This document shows, piece after piece, positions 55,733 to 64,000 of a stretch of 64,000 nucleotides of DNA (positions are counted from its first letter, which is position 1; every line of letters begins with the position of its first letter). The notes under the pieces were generated by a model. That model was given only the letters and a program-made list of their open reading frames with translations, made no database searches and had not been told where the DNA came from. Origin of the DNA: Yoonia sp. SS1-5 (GTDB lineage: Bacteria > Pseudomonadota > Alphaproteobacteria > Rhodobacterales > Rhodobacteraceae); contig NZ_CP151767.2 in assembly GCF_038443705.2 (NCBI RefSeq), forward strand, positions 310,001-374,000. Direction: 5' to 3'. The position numbers and the translations under genes were made by a program.

Positions 55733-56889
55733 TGGATGCGATTGCAGGACGTAAGCCCATCGTCGTCTGGGCACTGAATATCTCGGTCGTTCTATTGGTC
55801 CTTTTGTGGCTGTTCCCGACCTTGGGTCTTTTTGTGTCGTCCTTCCGGACGGGGGACCAGATCACTGCCTCTGGCTGGTGGTCATCCATGTTTCCCGCCG
55901 AGCAGACGTTGCAGATCCGGGCTGCGGATCCCGATGATGCACGGGTTGATGCGGGTGATGGCGTCTTTGTGGTCGAAGGCAACATCTTTGGGGATGAACC
56001 CTTTGCCGGCGAGATCAGCGGCTGGTCGACCTCCAGCCGGACGCTGGGGGCCAATGCGCCGGGGGATACGTTTGACCTTGGCGATGGCGAGACATTCACC
56101 CTGAACGCGGACGGAACCTATATCTGGCAGGGCAATGACGACCAGATCAGTGGGCGGGCGCAGCGCGTGTTTATCGACGCAACAACGCCCCCCGATTTCA
56201 CCTTGGATAATTACAGTTTCGTTCTGTTCGACGAAAACAACTCCGAAGGGATGGCCAAGGCGTTCTTTAACACGCTGACCGTGGTGATCCCGGCGACCAT
56301 CATCCCGATCCTGATCGCGGCCTTTGCGGCCTATGCGCTGGCCTGGATGGATTTCCCGGGGCGGGCGATATTGATTGCGATTGTGGTTGGCTTGCTGGTT
56401 GTGCCGCTGCAATTGGCGCTGATCCCACTTTTGTCGCTGCATAACGCCATCGGGATCGGAAAGGGCTATCTGGGGGTCTGGCTGGCGCATACGGGGTTTG
56501 GCCTGCCGCTCGCGATCTATCTGCTGCGCAACTACATGGTAGGATTGCCGCGCGACATTATTGAGAATGCCAAGGTTGACGGGGCGACGGATTTCCAGAT
56601 CTTTACCAAGATCATTCTGCCGCTCAGTTTCCCCGCACTCGCATCATTTGCGATTTTCCAGTTCCTGTGGACATGGAATGACCTTCTGGTGGCGTTGGTG
56701 TTCCTGATTGATGCCTCGGGCCAGACGACAGTGATGACCAAACAGATTGTCGAGCTGTTAGGCACGCGCGGCGGCGATTGGGAGATTCTGGCCACATCGG
56801 CCTTTGTTTCTATCGCGGTGCCGCTGCTGGTCTTCTTTGCAATGCAGAAATATCTGGTGCGCGGCCTGTTGGCCGGATCAGTGAAATAA
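55732..56889 (+). CDS. aglG: Alpha-glucoside ABC transporter permease AglG
   Basis: A 385-residue MalG-type permease. After the first segment comes a long periplasmic insertion (about residues 45-155, DPDDARVDAGDGVFVVEG through DNYSFVLFD), characteristic of AglG proteins. The EAA loop reads RDIIENAKVDGATDFQIFTKIILPL and the C terminus has the usual QKYLVRGLLAGSVK. It forms the channel with AglF. Tandem palindromes follow before aglA. Confidence 0.92.
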   Translation: MDAIAGRKPIVVWALNISVVLLVLLWLFPTLGLFVSSFRTGDQITASGWWSSMFPAEQTLQIRAADPDDARVDAGDGVFVVEGNIFGDEPFAGEISGWSTSSRTLGANAPGDTFDLGDGETFTLNADGTYIWQGNDDQISGRAQRVFIDATTPPDFTLDNYSFVLFDENNSEGMAKAFFNTLTVVIPATIIPILIAAFAAYALAWMDFPGRAILIAIVVGLLVVPLQLALIPLLSLHNAIGIGKGYLGVWLAHTGFGLPLAIYLLRNYMVGLPRDIIENAKVDGATDFQIFTKIILPLSFPALASFAIFQFLWTWNDLLVALVFLIDASGQTTVMTKQIVELLGTRGGDWEILATSAFVSIAVPLLVFFAMQKYLVRGLLAGSVK

Positions 56890-56900
56890 AACGAAACGCT

Positions 56901-56959
56901 GTCCCGGGCCTGACCCGGGACCTCAACCTCAACCTCAGGTCCCGGAACAGGTCCGGGAC
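56901..56959. repeat. Tandem GTCCCGG palindromes between aglG and aglA
   Basis: Two 21-bp palindromes: GTCCCGGG-N5-CCCGGGAC (56901-56921) and GTCCCGGA-N5-TCCGGGAC (56939-56959). Between them is CCTCAACCTCAACCTCAG, a triple repeat of CCTCAA. This looks like a REP-type repeat pair inside the operon. Confidence 0.7.
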
Positions 56960-56983
56960 TGCGGTGCAACAGGAATAACGGGC

Positions 56984-58630
56984 ATGAACACAAACCTGGC
57001 CAGAACACCCGACATGGCGGTCGACAAGGATTGGTGGCGCGGCGCGGTGATCTATCAGATTTACCCGCGCAGCTATCAAGACAGCAATGGCGACGGCATT
57101 GGCGATCTGCGCGGCATCGTCCAGCGGCTGCCTTATATCGCGTCGCTTGGGGTGGATGCGATCTGGATTTCGCCTTTCTTCATGTCGCCCATGAAGGATT
57201 TCGGCTATGACGTCAGCGATTATTGCGACGTTGATCCGATGTTCGGCTCACTGGCTGATTTTGATGCGGTGGTCGAGACGGCGCACCGGTTGGGTGTGCG
57301 GGTGATGATTGATCTGGTGCTCAGCCATACCAGTGACCAGCACCCATGGTTTGCCGAAAGCCGGGCCAATCGGACCAATGACAAGGCAAACTGGTATGTC
57401 TGGGCCGACCCCAAACCAGATGGCACGCCCCCCAATAACTGGCTGTCGATCTTTGGCGGCTCTGGCTGGCAGTGGGATGCACGACGCGAGCAATATTACC
57501 TGCACAACTTTCTGACATCCCAACCGGACCTAAACTTTCATGAACCACAGGTGCAAGAGGCGCTGCTGGATGTGGCGCGTTTCTGGCTGAACAGGGGGTG
57601 CGACGGGTTTCGGCTTGATACGATCAACTTCTATACCCATGACGCCCAGCTGCGCGACAATCCGCCCCTGCCGCCGGAAAAACGGAACGCAACCATCGCG
57701 CCATCGGTTAACCCGTATAACCATCAGGAACATCTCTATTCCAAGAACCAGCCCGAAAACCTTGCGTTTCTGCGCAAGCTACGGGCCGTGATGGAACCCT
57801 ATGGCGCGGCGGCTGTCGGCGAGGTGGGCGATGCGCAGCGCGGGCTAGAGATTATGGGCCAGTACACGGCTGGCCATGATCTGATGCAAATGTGCTATGC
57901 GTTTGAATTCCTCGCCAAGGACCAACCCACGCCCGCCCGCATTGTCGAAGTTCTCAACCGCGTTGATGACGTCGCGGCGGATGGCTGGGCCTGCTGGGCC
58001 TTCTCGAACCATGATGTGGAACGACACGCCTCGCGCTGGGATCTGCCGCCTGCGGCGCAACGCATGTTCGCGACACTGATCATGTGTCTGCGCGGGTCGG
58101 TGTGTATCTACCAGGGCGAGGAACTGGGCCTGCCCGAGGCGGATGTGGCATTCGAAGACCTGCAGGACCCGTATGGCATCGAATTCTGGCCAGAGTTCAA
58201 GGGCCGCGATGGCTGCCGCACGCCCATGGTCTGGGAGCCCAGCAACCAGAATGGCAGTTTTTCAGAGGCCAAGCCCTGGCTGCCCGTCGCGTCAGAGCAT
58301 CTGCACCTAAGCGTCGCCGCCCAAGAGGAAGAGCCGGGCGCCTTGCTGCATCACTACCGCAAGGCCATCGCCTTTCGGCGGGCGCATTCGGCATTAAGCG
58401 TCGGCGGCCATGACAAGCTGCAGGCCAAGGGGGACGTTGTCTATTTCACGCGTATGGATGGCGATCAGACGATCTTTTGCGCGTTCAATGTCAGCGAAAC
58501 ACCGTCTGATTTTGATCTGCCTGCGGGCGATTGGGTGCGCATTGGTGACGATCTGGGCAGTGCGCAGGTATCGGCGGATGGAAGACTGCATTTGGGGCCG
58601 TGGCAGGTTTGCCTCGCGCTCAAACAATAG
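56984..58630 (+). CDS. aglA: Alpha-glucosidase (GH13)
   Basis: Hydrolyses imported alpha-glucosides in the cytoplasm. The 548-residue GH13 protein has WWRGAVIYQIYPRSYQDSNGDGIGDLRGI, DLVLSHTSDQHPWF, the nucleophile Asp in GFRLDTINFY, the acid/base Glu in AVGEVGD and the stabilising Asp in FSNHDVERH, all catalytic residues intact. C-terminal beta domain follows. It stands between the permeases and aglK. Exact specificity (maltose, sucrose, trehalose) cannot be read. Confidence 0.93.
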   Translation: MNTNLARTPDMAVDKDWWRGAVIYQIYPRSYQDSNGDGIGDLRGIVQRLPYIASLGVDAIWISPFFMSPMKDFGYDVSDYCDVDPMFGSLADFDAVVETAHRLGVRVMIDLVLSHTSDQHPWFAESRANRTNDKANWYVWADPKPDGTPPNNWLSIFGGSGWQWDARREQYYLHNFLTSQPDLNFHEPQVQEALLDVARFWLNRGCDGFRLDTINFYTHDAQLRDNPPLPPEKRNATIAPSVNPYNHQEHLYSKNQPENLAFLRKLRAVMEPYGAAAVGEVGDAQRGLEIMGQYTAGHDLMQMCYAFEFLAKDQPTPARIVEVLNRVDDVAADGWACWAFSNHDVERHASRWDLPPAAQRMFATLIMCLRGSVCIYQGEELGLPEADVAFEDLQDPYGIEFWPEFKGRDGCRTPMVWEPSNQNGSFSEAKPWLPVASEHLHLSVAAQEEEPGALLHHYRKAIAFRRAHSALSVGGHDKLQAKGDVVYFTRMDGDQTIFCAFNVSETPSDFDLPAGDWVRIGDDLGSAQVSADGRLHLGPWQVCLALKQ

Positions 58631-58642
58631 GGGAGGTGAGAC

Positions 58643-59731
58643 ATGGCTGATCTGAAACTGACAGATGTCGCCAAGATATATGGGGGCACGGTGGATGTTC
58701 TCAGGGACATCAATCTGGATATCAAAAAGGGCGAGCTGATTGTCTTTGTGGGCCCCTCTGGATGCGGTAAATCCACGTTGCTGCGGATGATTGCGGGGCT
58801 AGAGAAAATCACGGGCGGCACCCTCGAAATTGACGGCACCGTGGTGAATGACGTCCCACCGGCACAGCGCGGGATTGCGATGGTGTTCCAGTCCTACGCG
58901 CTTTATCCGCATATGACGGTGCGCGATAACATGTCCTTTGCCCTGAAACTGGCCAAGAAAACCCCTGCCGAGATTGACGAGGCCGTCAATCGCGCCGCCA
59001 AGATCCTGCAATTGGATGAATACCTTGATCGCCTGCCCAAGGCCCTGTCCGGCGGGCAGCGCCAGCGTGTTGCAATCGGCCGGTCCATCGTGCGCGACCC
59101 CAAGGTCTACCTGTTTGATGAACCGCTCTCGAACCTTGATGCCGCCTTGCGCGTGGCGACCCGGATCGAGATTGCCCAGCTTAAGGAATTGATGCCCGAC
59201 AGCACCATGATCTACGTCACCCATGACCAGGTCGAGGCCATGACACTGGCCAGCCGGATCGTGGTTCTGGCCAATAAGGGGATTGCGCAGGTCGGCAGCC
59301 CGCTAGAGCTTTACGAGCGTCCCGAAAACGAATTTGTGGCGCAATTTATCGGCTCGCCCGCGATGAATATCCTGCCGGGTGAGATTATTGGCACGGGCGC
59401 CCAAACGACCATCAAGATGGATGGCGGCGGGACGGCCGTATCGGCGGTGCCGACCACCGGTGCGGATATGGGCCTGAAAGTGAACGTTGGCGTCCGCCCC
59501 GAGGACCTGATCGAAACCACGGGTGAGTATCTTTACGAAGGGACCGTGAACATCACCGAAGCCCTGGGCGAGGTCACCTTGCTCTATTTCGAGGCTGTGG
59601 GCGGGAACGATCCTGTCATCGGGAAGCTGCCAGGCATTCACAAGGATTTGCGCAAGAAAGTTGTGCGCCTGAACGCGGATCCGGCCAAGGTGCAGGTGTT
59701 CCACGAGGGTAGGTCGCTCTATTATCGCTGA
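58643..59731 (+). CDS. aglK: Sugar ABC transporter ATP-binding protein
   Basis: The ATPase of the importer, 362 residues. Walker A GPSGCGKSTLLRM, Q-loop, signature LSGGQRQRVAIGRSIVRDP, Walker B VYLFDEPLSNLD and the switch His in YVTHDQVEAM are complete. A C-terminal MalK-type TOBE/OB domain of about 120 residues follows (ERPENEFVAQFIGSPAMNI). GGGGAGGTGAGAC precedes the ATG, 12 nt after aglA. May be shared with other sugar importers, as in MsmX-type ATPases. Confidence 0.94.
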   Translation: MADLKLTDVAKIYGGTVDVLRDINLDIKKGELIVFVGPSGCGKSTLLRMIAGLEKITGGTLEIDGTVVNDVPPAQRGIAMVFQSYALYPHMTVRDNMSFALKLAKKTPAEIDEAVNRAAKILQLDEYLDRLPKALSGGQRQRVAIGRSIVRDPKVYLFDEPLSNLDAALRVATRIEIAQLKELMPDSTMIYVTHDQVEAMTLASRIVVLANKGIAQVGSPLELYERPENEFVAQFIGSPAMNILPGEIIGTGAQTTIKMDGGGTAVSAVPTTGADMGLKVNVGVRPEDLIETTGEYLYEGTVNITEALGEVTLLYFEAVGGNDPVIGKLPGIHKDLRKKVVRLNADPAKVQVFHEGRSLYYR

Positions 59732-59802
59732 TCTGCGGGGTCTTGCGGTTGTGCCCTTGCTGTGATCGGGTCTGATCCAGCGACACGGGTGGAGGGCAGC
59801 TG

Positions 59803-60573
59803 ATGGAAACGCCGCAAAATAAACTCAAGGCGGCGTTGGTCGCAGGTCAGGTGCAGCATGGCATCTGGCTGAACACAGGCACGGCTGTGGCCGCTGAAAT
59901 CGCCGGGGGCATCGGGTTTGACTGGTGTCTGATTGATGGCGAACATGGACCCAACGCGCTGACAGAGCTTGGGCCGCAACTGCGCGCGCTGACAGCCACA
60001 GGAACCCAGGCCGTGGTGCGCATTCCCAATGCGGATGTCTGGATGATCAAGCAGGTTCTTGATTTGGGCGCGCAGACGGTTCTTGTCCCCATGGTCGACA
60101 CTGCAGAAGAAGCGGCGCGTTTGGCCCACGCTATGCGCTACCCACCCGATGGGGGGCGTGGCATGGGGGGCGCATTGGCCCGTGCGACGGGGTACGGCGC
60201 GGTGACTGATTATGTGCATACGGCCAACGCACAGATGTGCCTGATGGTGCAGGCCGAAAGTGCGGCGGCCATCCAAAACCTTGATGCCATCGCCCGAACG
60301 GACGGGGTGGATGGTGTTTTCATCGGGCCTGCGGATCTGTCCGCGGATATGGGTTATCCCGGCCAGCCTGATCATCCGGATGTCGTCAAGACGATCGAAG
60401 ACGCCATCGCGCGTATCGTTGACGCAGGCAAGATCGCGGGGATCGTCACATTCGATCCCGCTGATGTGCCGCGTTACGAGGCGCTTGGGGTAACCTTTCT
60501 GGGCGTTGGCGGCGATGTCCATACATTCCGGACAAGCCTTGCGGCCCTTTTGGGAGCGGTCAAAGCTTCCTGA
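59803..60573 (+). CDS. HpcH/HpaI family aldolase
   Basis: A 256-residue TIM-barrel class II pyruvate aldolase. The metal-binding pattern LIDGEHGPN, AVVRIPNADVWMIKQVLDLGAQTVLVPMVDTAEEA, MVQAESAAAIQNLDAI and FIGPADLSADMGYPGQPDHP are in family order. It probably cleaves 2-keto-4-hydroxy acids to pyruvate plus an aldehyde. It is 71 nt after aglK and may be the last gene of the operon. Its stop region overlaps the convergent CNNM gene by 14 bp. Confidence 0.9.
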   Translation: METPQNKLKAALVAGQVQHGIWLNTGTAVAAEIAGGIGFDWCLIDGEHGPNALTELGPQLRALTATGTQAVVRIPNADVWMIKQVLDLGAQTVLVPMVDTAEEAARLAHAMRYPPDGGRGMGGALARATGYGAVTDYVHTANAQMCLMVQAESAAAIQNLDAIARTDGVDGVFIGPADLSADMGYPGQPDHPDVVKTIEDAIARIVDAGKIAGIVTFDPADVPRYEALGVTFLGVGGDVHTFRTSLAALLGAVKAS

Positions 60574-61855
60574 TTTTCAGGGTTGCGATCCGATTTTGCG
60601 CCTTTTCAAGCACCTCGAAGCGGAAGCCATGGAAAGAAAACACCTGACCTGCGACCGGGATCAATTGTGCCTCGTGAATAACAAGGCCAGCGACGGTGTT
60701 TGCCTCCTCGTCGGGCAGGTTCCAGTCATGCGCACGGTTGAGGTCCCGGATCGTCATGCCGCCATCAACGATATAGGCGCCATCTGATGTGGGCTCGATC
60801 TGGCCTTCCTCATGCTCGTCGAATTCATCGGCGATTTCGCCGACAATTTCTTCAAGGATGTCTTCGAGAGTGATCAAACCCTCAAGCCCGCCATATTCAT
60901 CAACCACCAAGGCAAAATGCGTCTTGCGCTTCAGAAAATTGCGCATCTGTTCGCCAAGGGTCGTTGTCTCGGGGATGAAATAAGGCTCCATCGCGACCCG
61001 CATGACGTCAAATTCCTTCAGGCCCTTAGTCTGGCCGCCGGACATCAGTTTTTGCATCGCGCGCAGCAGGTCCTTGGCATGGATGACGCCCACGATGTTT
61101 TCCTGCTCGCCCTTGAACAAGGGCAGGCGGGTGTATTGGCTGGTCAGGATTTTTTCCAGAATCTCTTCTGGCGGCAATGCGGCATCAACCATTTCGATGC
61201 CGGACCTGTGCAGCATCACCTCTTCGACGGTGCGGTCATTCAGGTCAAGCGCGCCCAGAATCCGATCCCGGTCTTCTTTTTCCACGATACCTTCGGAATG
61301 GCCAAGCGACAGTGCGCCGGCGATTTCCTCGCGCACGGCAAGGATATGGCTGTCCGGATCGGTCCGGACCCCAAACAGAAACAGCACGCCGCGTACCAGA
61401 TAGCGGACAGCCGTCACCACGGGCGAGAATATCAGCACAACCGCCCCAATTGGTGCCGCAACACGGGCCGCCACCGATTCGGGATATGTGATGGCAAAGG
61501 TTTTTGGCAGCACCTCTGCAAAGATCAGCACAAGCAGTGTCATGATCAGCGTCGCTGCCGCGACCCCGTTCTGCCCGAAAAGCTGGGTGAGAACGGCCGT
61601 GGCCAACGATGTGGCCAGAATATTGACGACATTGTTGCCCAGCAGGACAGAGCCAATCAGCCGCTCGTTATCCTCGGTGATTTTCAGCGCGCGCTCTGCG
61701 CCTTTGTTGCCTTTGTCGGCAGCGGTGCGCAGCTTTCCCCGTGACGCCGCCGTCAGCGCCGTTTCCGAGCCAGAGAAAAACCCCGACAGGATCAATAGGA
61801 CAAAAATGGCGCCGGCCGTGATCCAAAAGGCCGCGTCAGATATCGTGGGTTCCAT
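60560..61855 (-). CDS. CNNM/CorC family membrane protein (hemolysin-related, DUF21-CBS)
   Basis: A 431-residue protein: an N-terminal CNNM (DUF21) membrane domain ([35 protein letters not shown]), a CBS pair around 200-325 ([61 protein letters not shown]), and a C-terminal CorC/HlyC domain ([34 protein letters not shown]). Such proteins are linked to Mg2+/Co2+ efflux or homeostasis. The frame runs to 61930; ATG 61855 is the family start. It follows xerD by 52 nt. Confidence 0.92.
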   Translation of the reverse strand: MEPTISDAAFWITAGAIFVLLILSGFFSGSETALTAASRGKLRTAADKGNKGAERALKITEDNERLIGSVLLGNNVVNILATSLATAVLTQLFGQNGVAAATLIMTLLVLIFAEVLPKTFAITYPESVAARVAAPIGAVVLIFSPVVTAVRYLVRGVLFLFGVRTDPDSHILAVREEIAGALSLGHSEGIVEKEDRDRILGALDLNDRTVEEVMLHRSGIEMVDAALPPEEILEKILTSQYTRLPLFKGEQENIVGVIHAKDLLRAMQKLMSGGQTKGLKEFDVMRVAMEPYFIPETTTLGEQMRNFLKRKTHFALVVDEYGGLEGLITLEDILEEIVGEIADEFDEHEEGQIEPTSDGAYIVDGGMTIRDLNRAHDWNLPDEEANTVAGLVIHEAQLIPVAGQVFSFHGFRFEVLEKAQNRIATLKIRKL

Positions 61856-61907
61856 CAGAGGCTTTCTTCCAAAGTCGCTGCTGTTATGGGGCTTGTGCTG
61901 ACCGGCT

Positions 61908-62849
61908 TCAAGTCTTGCCGGTCTTTGCAAGTGGATGATGGTTCAGAACCAGTTCTTTCAGCCGCTCATCCAAAACATGAGTGTAGATCTCGGTCGTGGC
62001 CACGTCTGTATGTCCCAGCATGGTCTGGATTGATCGCAGATCAGCCCCCCCCGCCAGCAGATGCGTGGCAAAGGCGTGCCGCAGGGTGTGGGGTGTGACC
62101 TTGGCAGGCGAAACCCCGCCCGCGACGGCAAATTCCTTGATCAATCCGAAAAACCGGTGCCGTGTCAGGTGACCCAGCTTGCCCCGAGACGGAAAAAGGA
62201 AAGGTGATGATGGCTTGCCATCTTTCTTGGCGATGTCTTCGTTGGCGTCACGTTGCACAAGATATGCAGCGAGGGCGGTGCGGGCGGGTGGTGACAGCGG
62301 CACAAGCCGTTCCTTGCCGCCTTTGCCGCGCACCAGCAGCATCCTTGGATCACCGCGCGCAGCCGCAACCGGCAGGCTGACCAATTCGGTCACGCGCATG
62401 CCTGTGGCATAAAGCAGTTCCATCAGGCAGGTATTGCGCAACGCATCGCGCTTGCTGTTGCGCGCGGCATCCAGCAGCCGGTCAACTTCGGCGATATCCA
62501 GCGTTTTGGGAAGTTTTTGCGTCCGGCCCGGCCCCTGGATCTGGATCGCGGGGTTGTCTGTGCGCCAACCTTCTTCAAACGCAAACCGGTAAAGCTGTTT
62601 GATCGCCGACAGACGGCGGGCCCGGGTCGATTTGGCAAGGCCGGCGGCCTCGCAATCAATCAGGTAGCCCTCGACCTGGTCCTGGGTCGCTGTTGCATAA
62701 TGTTGGCCCTTGTCGGCCAGCCAGCCTGCGAAATCCTGCAGGTCGCGCGCATAGGCCAGCTGTGTGTTGGTTGCGGCGTCCAGCTCTGCGGCCTGGGCTT
62801 CCAGAAATGTCTGCACCCAGCGGGCCATGGACATATCGGCTGCGGTCAC
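61908..62849 (-). CDS. xerD: Tyrosine recombinase XerD
   Basis: Resolves chromosome dimers at dif with XerC and FtsK. The 313-residue protein has the N-terminal SAM-like core-binding domain and all catalytic residues in context: Arg in LYATGMRVTELVSL, Lys in RGKGGKERLVPL, His-x-x-Arg in TPHTLRHAFATHLL, His in MLGHTDVATTEIYTHV and the nucleophile Tyr in that segment. It overlaps the upstream hypothetical gene as ATGA. It is chromosomal, not integrative; no attachment site is seen here. Confidence 0.93.
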   Translation of the reverse strand: MTAADMSMARWVQTFLEAQAAELDAATNTQLAYARDLQDFAGWLADKGQHYATATQDQVEGYLIDCEAAGLAKSTRARRLSAIKQLYRFAFEEGWRTDNPAIQIQGPGRTQKLPKTLDIAEVDRLLDAARNSKRDALRNTCLMELLYATGMRVTELVSLPVAAARGDPRMLLVRGKGGKERLVPLSPPARTALAAYLVQRDANEDIAKKDGKPSSPFLFPSRGKLGHLTRHRFFGLIKEFAVAGGVSPAKVTPHTLRHAFATHLLAGGADLRSIQTMLGHTDVATTEIYTHVLDERLKELVLNHHPLAKTGKT

Positions 62850-64000
62850 GTCGGCCGCTCCAGGATCATCAGCTGCAGCGACGCGCGGCGGGCGAGGTCT
62901 TCCAGACCGACGGACCGGAACAGTGCAAGCGCATCGGTAATCGCCCCGCTGTCACCGGCAAAGCCTGCATTGAACATTGCAATGGCCCGCAACAAGGCTT
63001 CGCCCAATCGGCCCTCGTCGACAAGCGTCTGCAGCACTGGCGGGACAGGCGCGCCGTTGAATGCGGACTGGATGGCCAGTTCCTTGGGCGTGCTGACCGC
63101 AACCTCTTGCGGCACACCGCGTGCAATCGCCGCAAGAAACGGATTGGCGCGCGCAGCCCCTGCGGACAAGGCGACATCCTCGTAATTTGCGGACAAAAAG
63201 CCCACCAAAGCGGCGATTTCGCCGGCTTGCCCGGCAAGCCCCAGATCATAGATCGGCTCACCATAGAGCTTGGCAAAGGGGACTTCGGCCCGCGCCCGGC
63301 GCATTGCATCCCAGGCGGGCGGCAGGCTTTGCGCAATGGCCGCCAGATCGCCCGTCGCGACAGCGGCGTCGAATGTCTGAAACACCTCCGCACGGTCCCA
63401 GATACCACCCGATGCAGCGGGGGTTCGGGCCGTGTAGACATCCTGCAGGACATTCTGCGAAATCGCATCAAAGCGGGCAAGCTTTTCGACCGCTTCAAGC
63501 TGTGACTTCCAGGCGGTGGTTGTGCGCAGATCGGCATGCGCAAAGGCCACCGGCAATGTGCTTGTGATCAGCGGCTCACCAATCGCGTCATGCATCCGGA
63601 AGGTCAGCGGGCTGACACGGTCAGGCGGATCAAGCGGCGGTTCGTCCTCGTACAGCTCGGGGTCGAGGAAACGCGACAGCAATGCCTCTTCCTGGGGGTT
63701 GATGTCGCCCAGAACGCGGTGGGTGTTCAGTGTCAGTGCGGCGGCGCTCCAATCCCCGTTGCGGGCCAGACAGAAGATGCGGGCAGGGTAGGTGGGCGCA
63801 ATGGATGGGGTGTTCTTGATAACGTCGCAGGCGTCATCCTCACTGCCGGTCAGCAGGGCCACATCGAACCAGCGCCGGAACAGGGCGGGGGTGTCGGGGG
63901 TGGCCTCTTCGATCAGGGCCTTGGCCTGATCAAGGGCTGCCAGATCAAGCAGTTTATCCACCCGGGCCAGGAACAATGCGCCCTCGGGGCCCGCACCCAG
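62846..64000 (-). CDS. Hypothetical helical-repeat protein, 5' truncated by window edge
   Basis: The frame is open to the right edge (LGAGPEGALFLARVDKLLD...), so the start lies outside; a TTG at 63976 is internal. The 384 visible residues are Ala/Leu-rich short helices (KALIEEATPDTPALFRRWFDVALL, LTLNTHRVLGDINPQEEALLSRFLD) with a TPR-like feel and no clear domain. It ends in an ATGA overlap with xerD, so they are co-expressed. In related Rhodobacterales I would expect it to be conserved next to xerD. No function can be assigned. Confidence 0.75.
   Translation of the reverse strand: MGAGPEGALFLARVDKLLDLAALDQAKALIEEATPDTPALFRRWFDVALLTGSEDDACDVIKNTPSIAPTYPARIFCLARNGDWSAAALTLNTHRVLGDINPQEEALLSRFLDPELYEDEPPLDPPDRVSPLTFRMHDAIGEPLITSTLPVAFAHADLRTTTAWKSQLEAVEKLARFDAISQNVLQDVYTARTPAASGGIWDRAEVFQTFDAAVATGDLAAIAQSLPPAWDAMRRARAEVPFAKLYGEPIYDLGLAGQAGEIAALVGFLSANYEDVALSAGAARANPFLAAIARGVPQEVAVSTPKELAIQSAFNGAPVPPVLQTLVDEGRLGEALLRAIAMFNAGFAGDSGAITDALALFRSVGLEDLARRASLQLMILERPT

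Noticed and set aside
61908..62849. Integrase of a mobile element
   Set aside because: Sequence and operon context fit housekeeping XerD; no attachment site, tRNA target or phage genes nearby.

Overview
The window looks like a chromosomal segment of a marine alphaproteobacterium of the Rhodobacterales (Roseobacter group). This rests on protein resemblance and gene content: a B12-dependent ribonucleotide reductase of the Rhodobacteraceae type, a CckA hybrid kinase preceded by a CtrA-type box, an AglEFGAK alpha-glucoside operon, a RACo-like ASKHA ferredoxin protein, SoxR without SoxS, and high GC with dense, often overlapping genes. It reads as ordinary core chromosome. I see no prophage, insertion sequence, CRISPR array or rRNA. 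Genus-level placement is not possible from sequence alone.

Layout. 1-3.7 kb: 3' part of nrdJ and a strong terminator. 3.7-14.1 kb: 2OG-Fe oxygenase, Kef-type antiporter, AIM24 protein, cupin, enolase with a coupled 70-residue protein, DMT exporter coupled to a Fur-family regulator, PhzF, acetyltransferase, tyrS. 14.1-23.7 kb: anmK, outer-membrane beta-barrel, a PEP-mutase-like enzyme coupled to Ada, aminotransferase, SoxR with a SoxR box facing a 57-residue protein and a VOC protein, MmcQ, DUF1697, a Tet-like MFS pump, then about 650 bp without genes that ends in a very strong terminator. 23.3-29.9 kb: VOC protein, AraC regulator, cysS-cimA, an NDUFAF6-like protein, MFS. 29.9-35.2 kb: cobB-cobA divergent from cbiD-cobK-alkA-esterase. 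35.2-41.6 kb: degenerate GGDEF protein, HNH protein, zwf-pgl-pgi, degenerate prepilin peptidase, tRNA-Gly(CCC)-ridA. 41.6-49.6 kb: RACo-like protein, membrane protein, guaB-rsmB-like, cckA. 49.7-60.6 kb: glk, beta-glucosidase and LacI regulator divergent from aglEFGAK and an HpaI-type aldolase. 60.6-64 kb: CNNM/CorC protein, xerD and a partial hypothetical gene.

How the genes fit together. The agl transporter, AglA, beta-glucosidase and glucokinase would import and hydrolyse glucosides and phosphorylate glucose. zwf-pgl-pgi would feed the glucose-6-phosphate into the Entner-Doudoroff or pentose-phosphate route, and LacI-type palindromes sit before both groups. The cob genes would make the cofactor that NrdJ needs.

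The most interesting candidate is at 24605-24734. A 14-codon reading frame, MKSICIIPCCIIIC, has 6 Ile and 4 Cys codons. It precedes cysS (Cys-tRNA synthetase), which is followed by cimA (citramalate synthase, first step of an isoleucine route). Its composition matches the two downstream functions, suggesting a dual Cys/Ile translational attenuator. Other notable signals are the SoxR-box operon, two copies of a compensating palindrome that carries stop codons, a possible structured RNA near 23.1 kb, a GGDEF protein with a dead active site but an intact I-site motif, and a tRNA followed 20 nt later by ridA.
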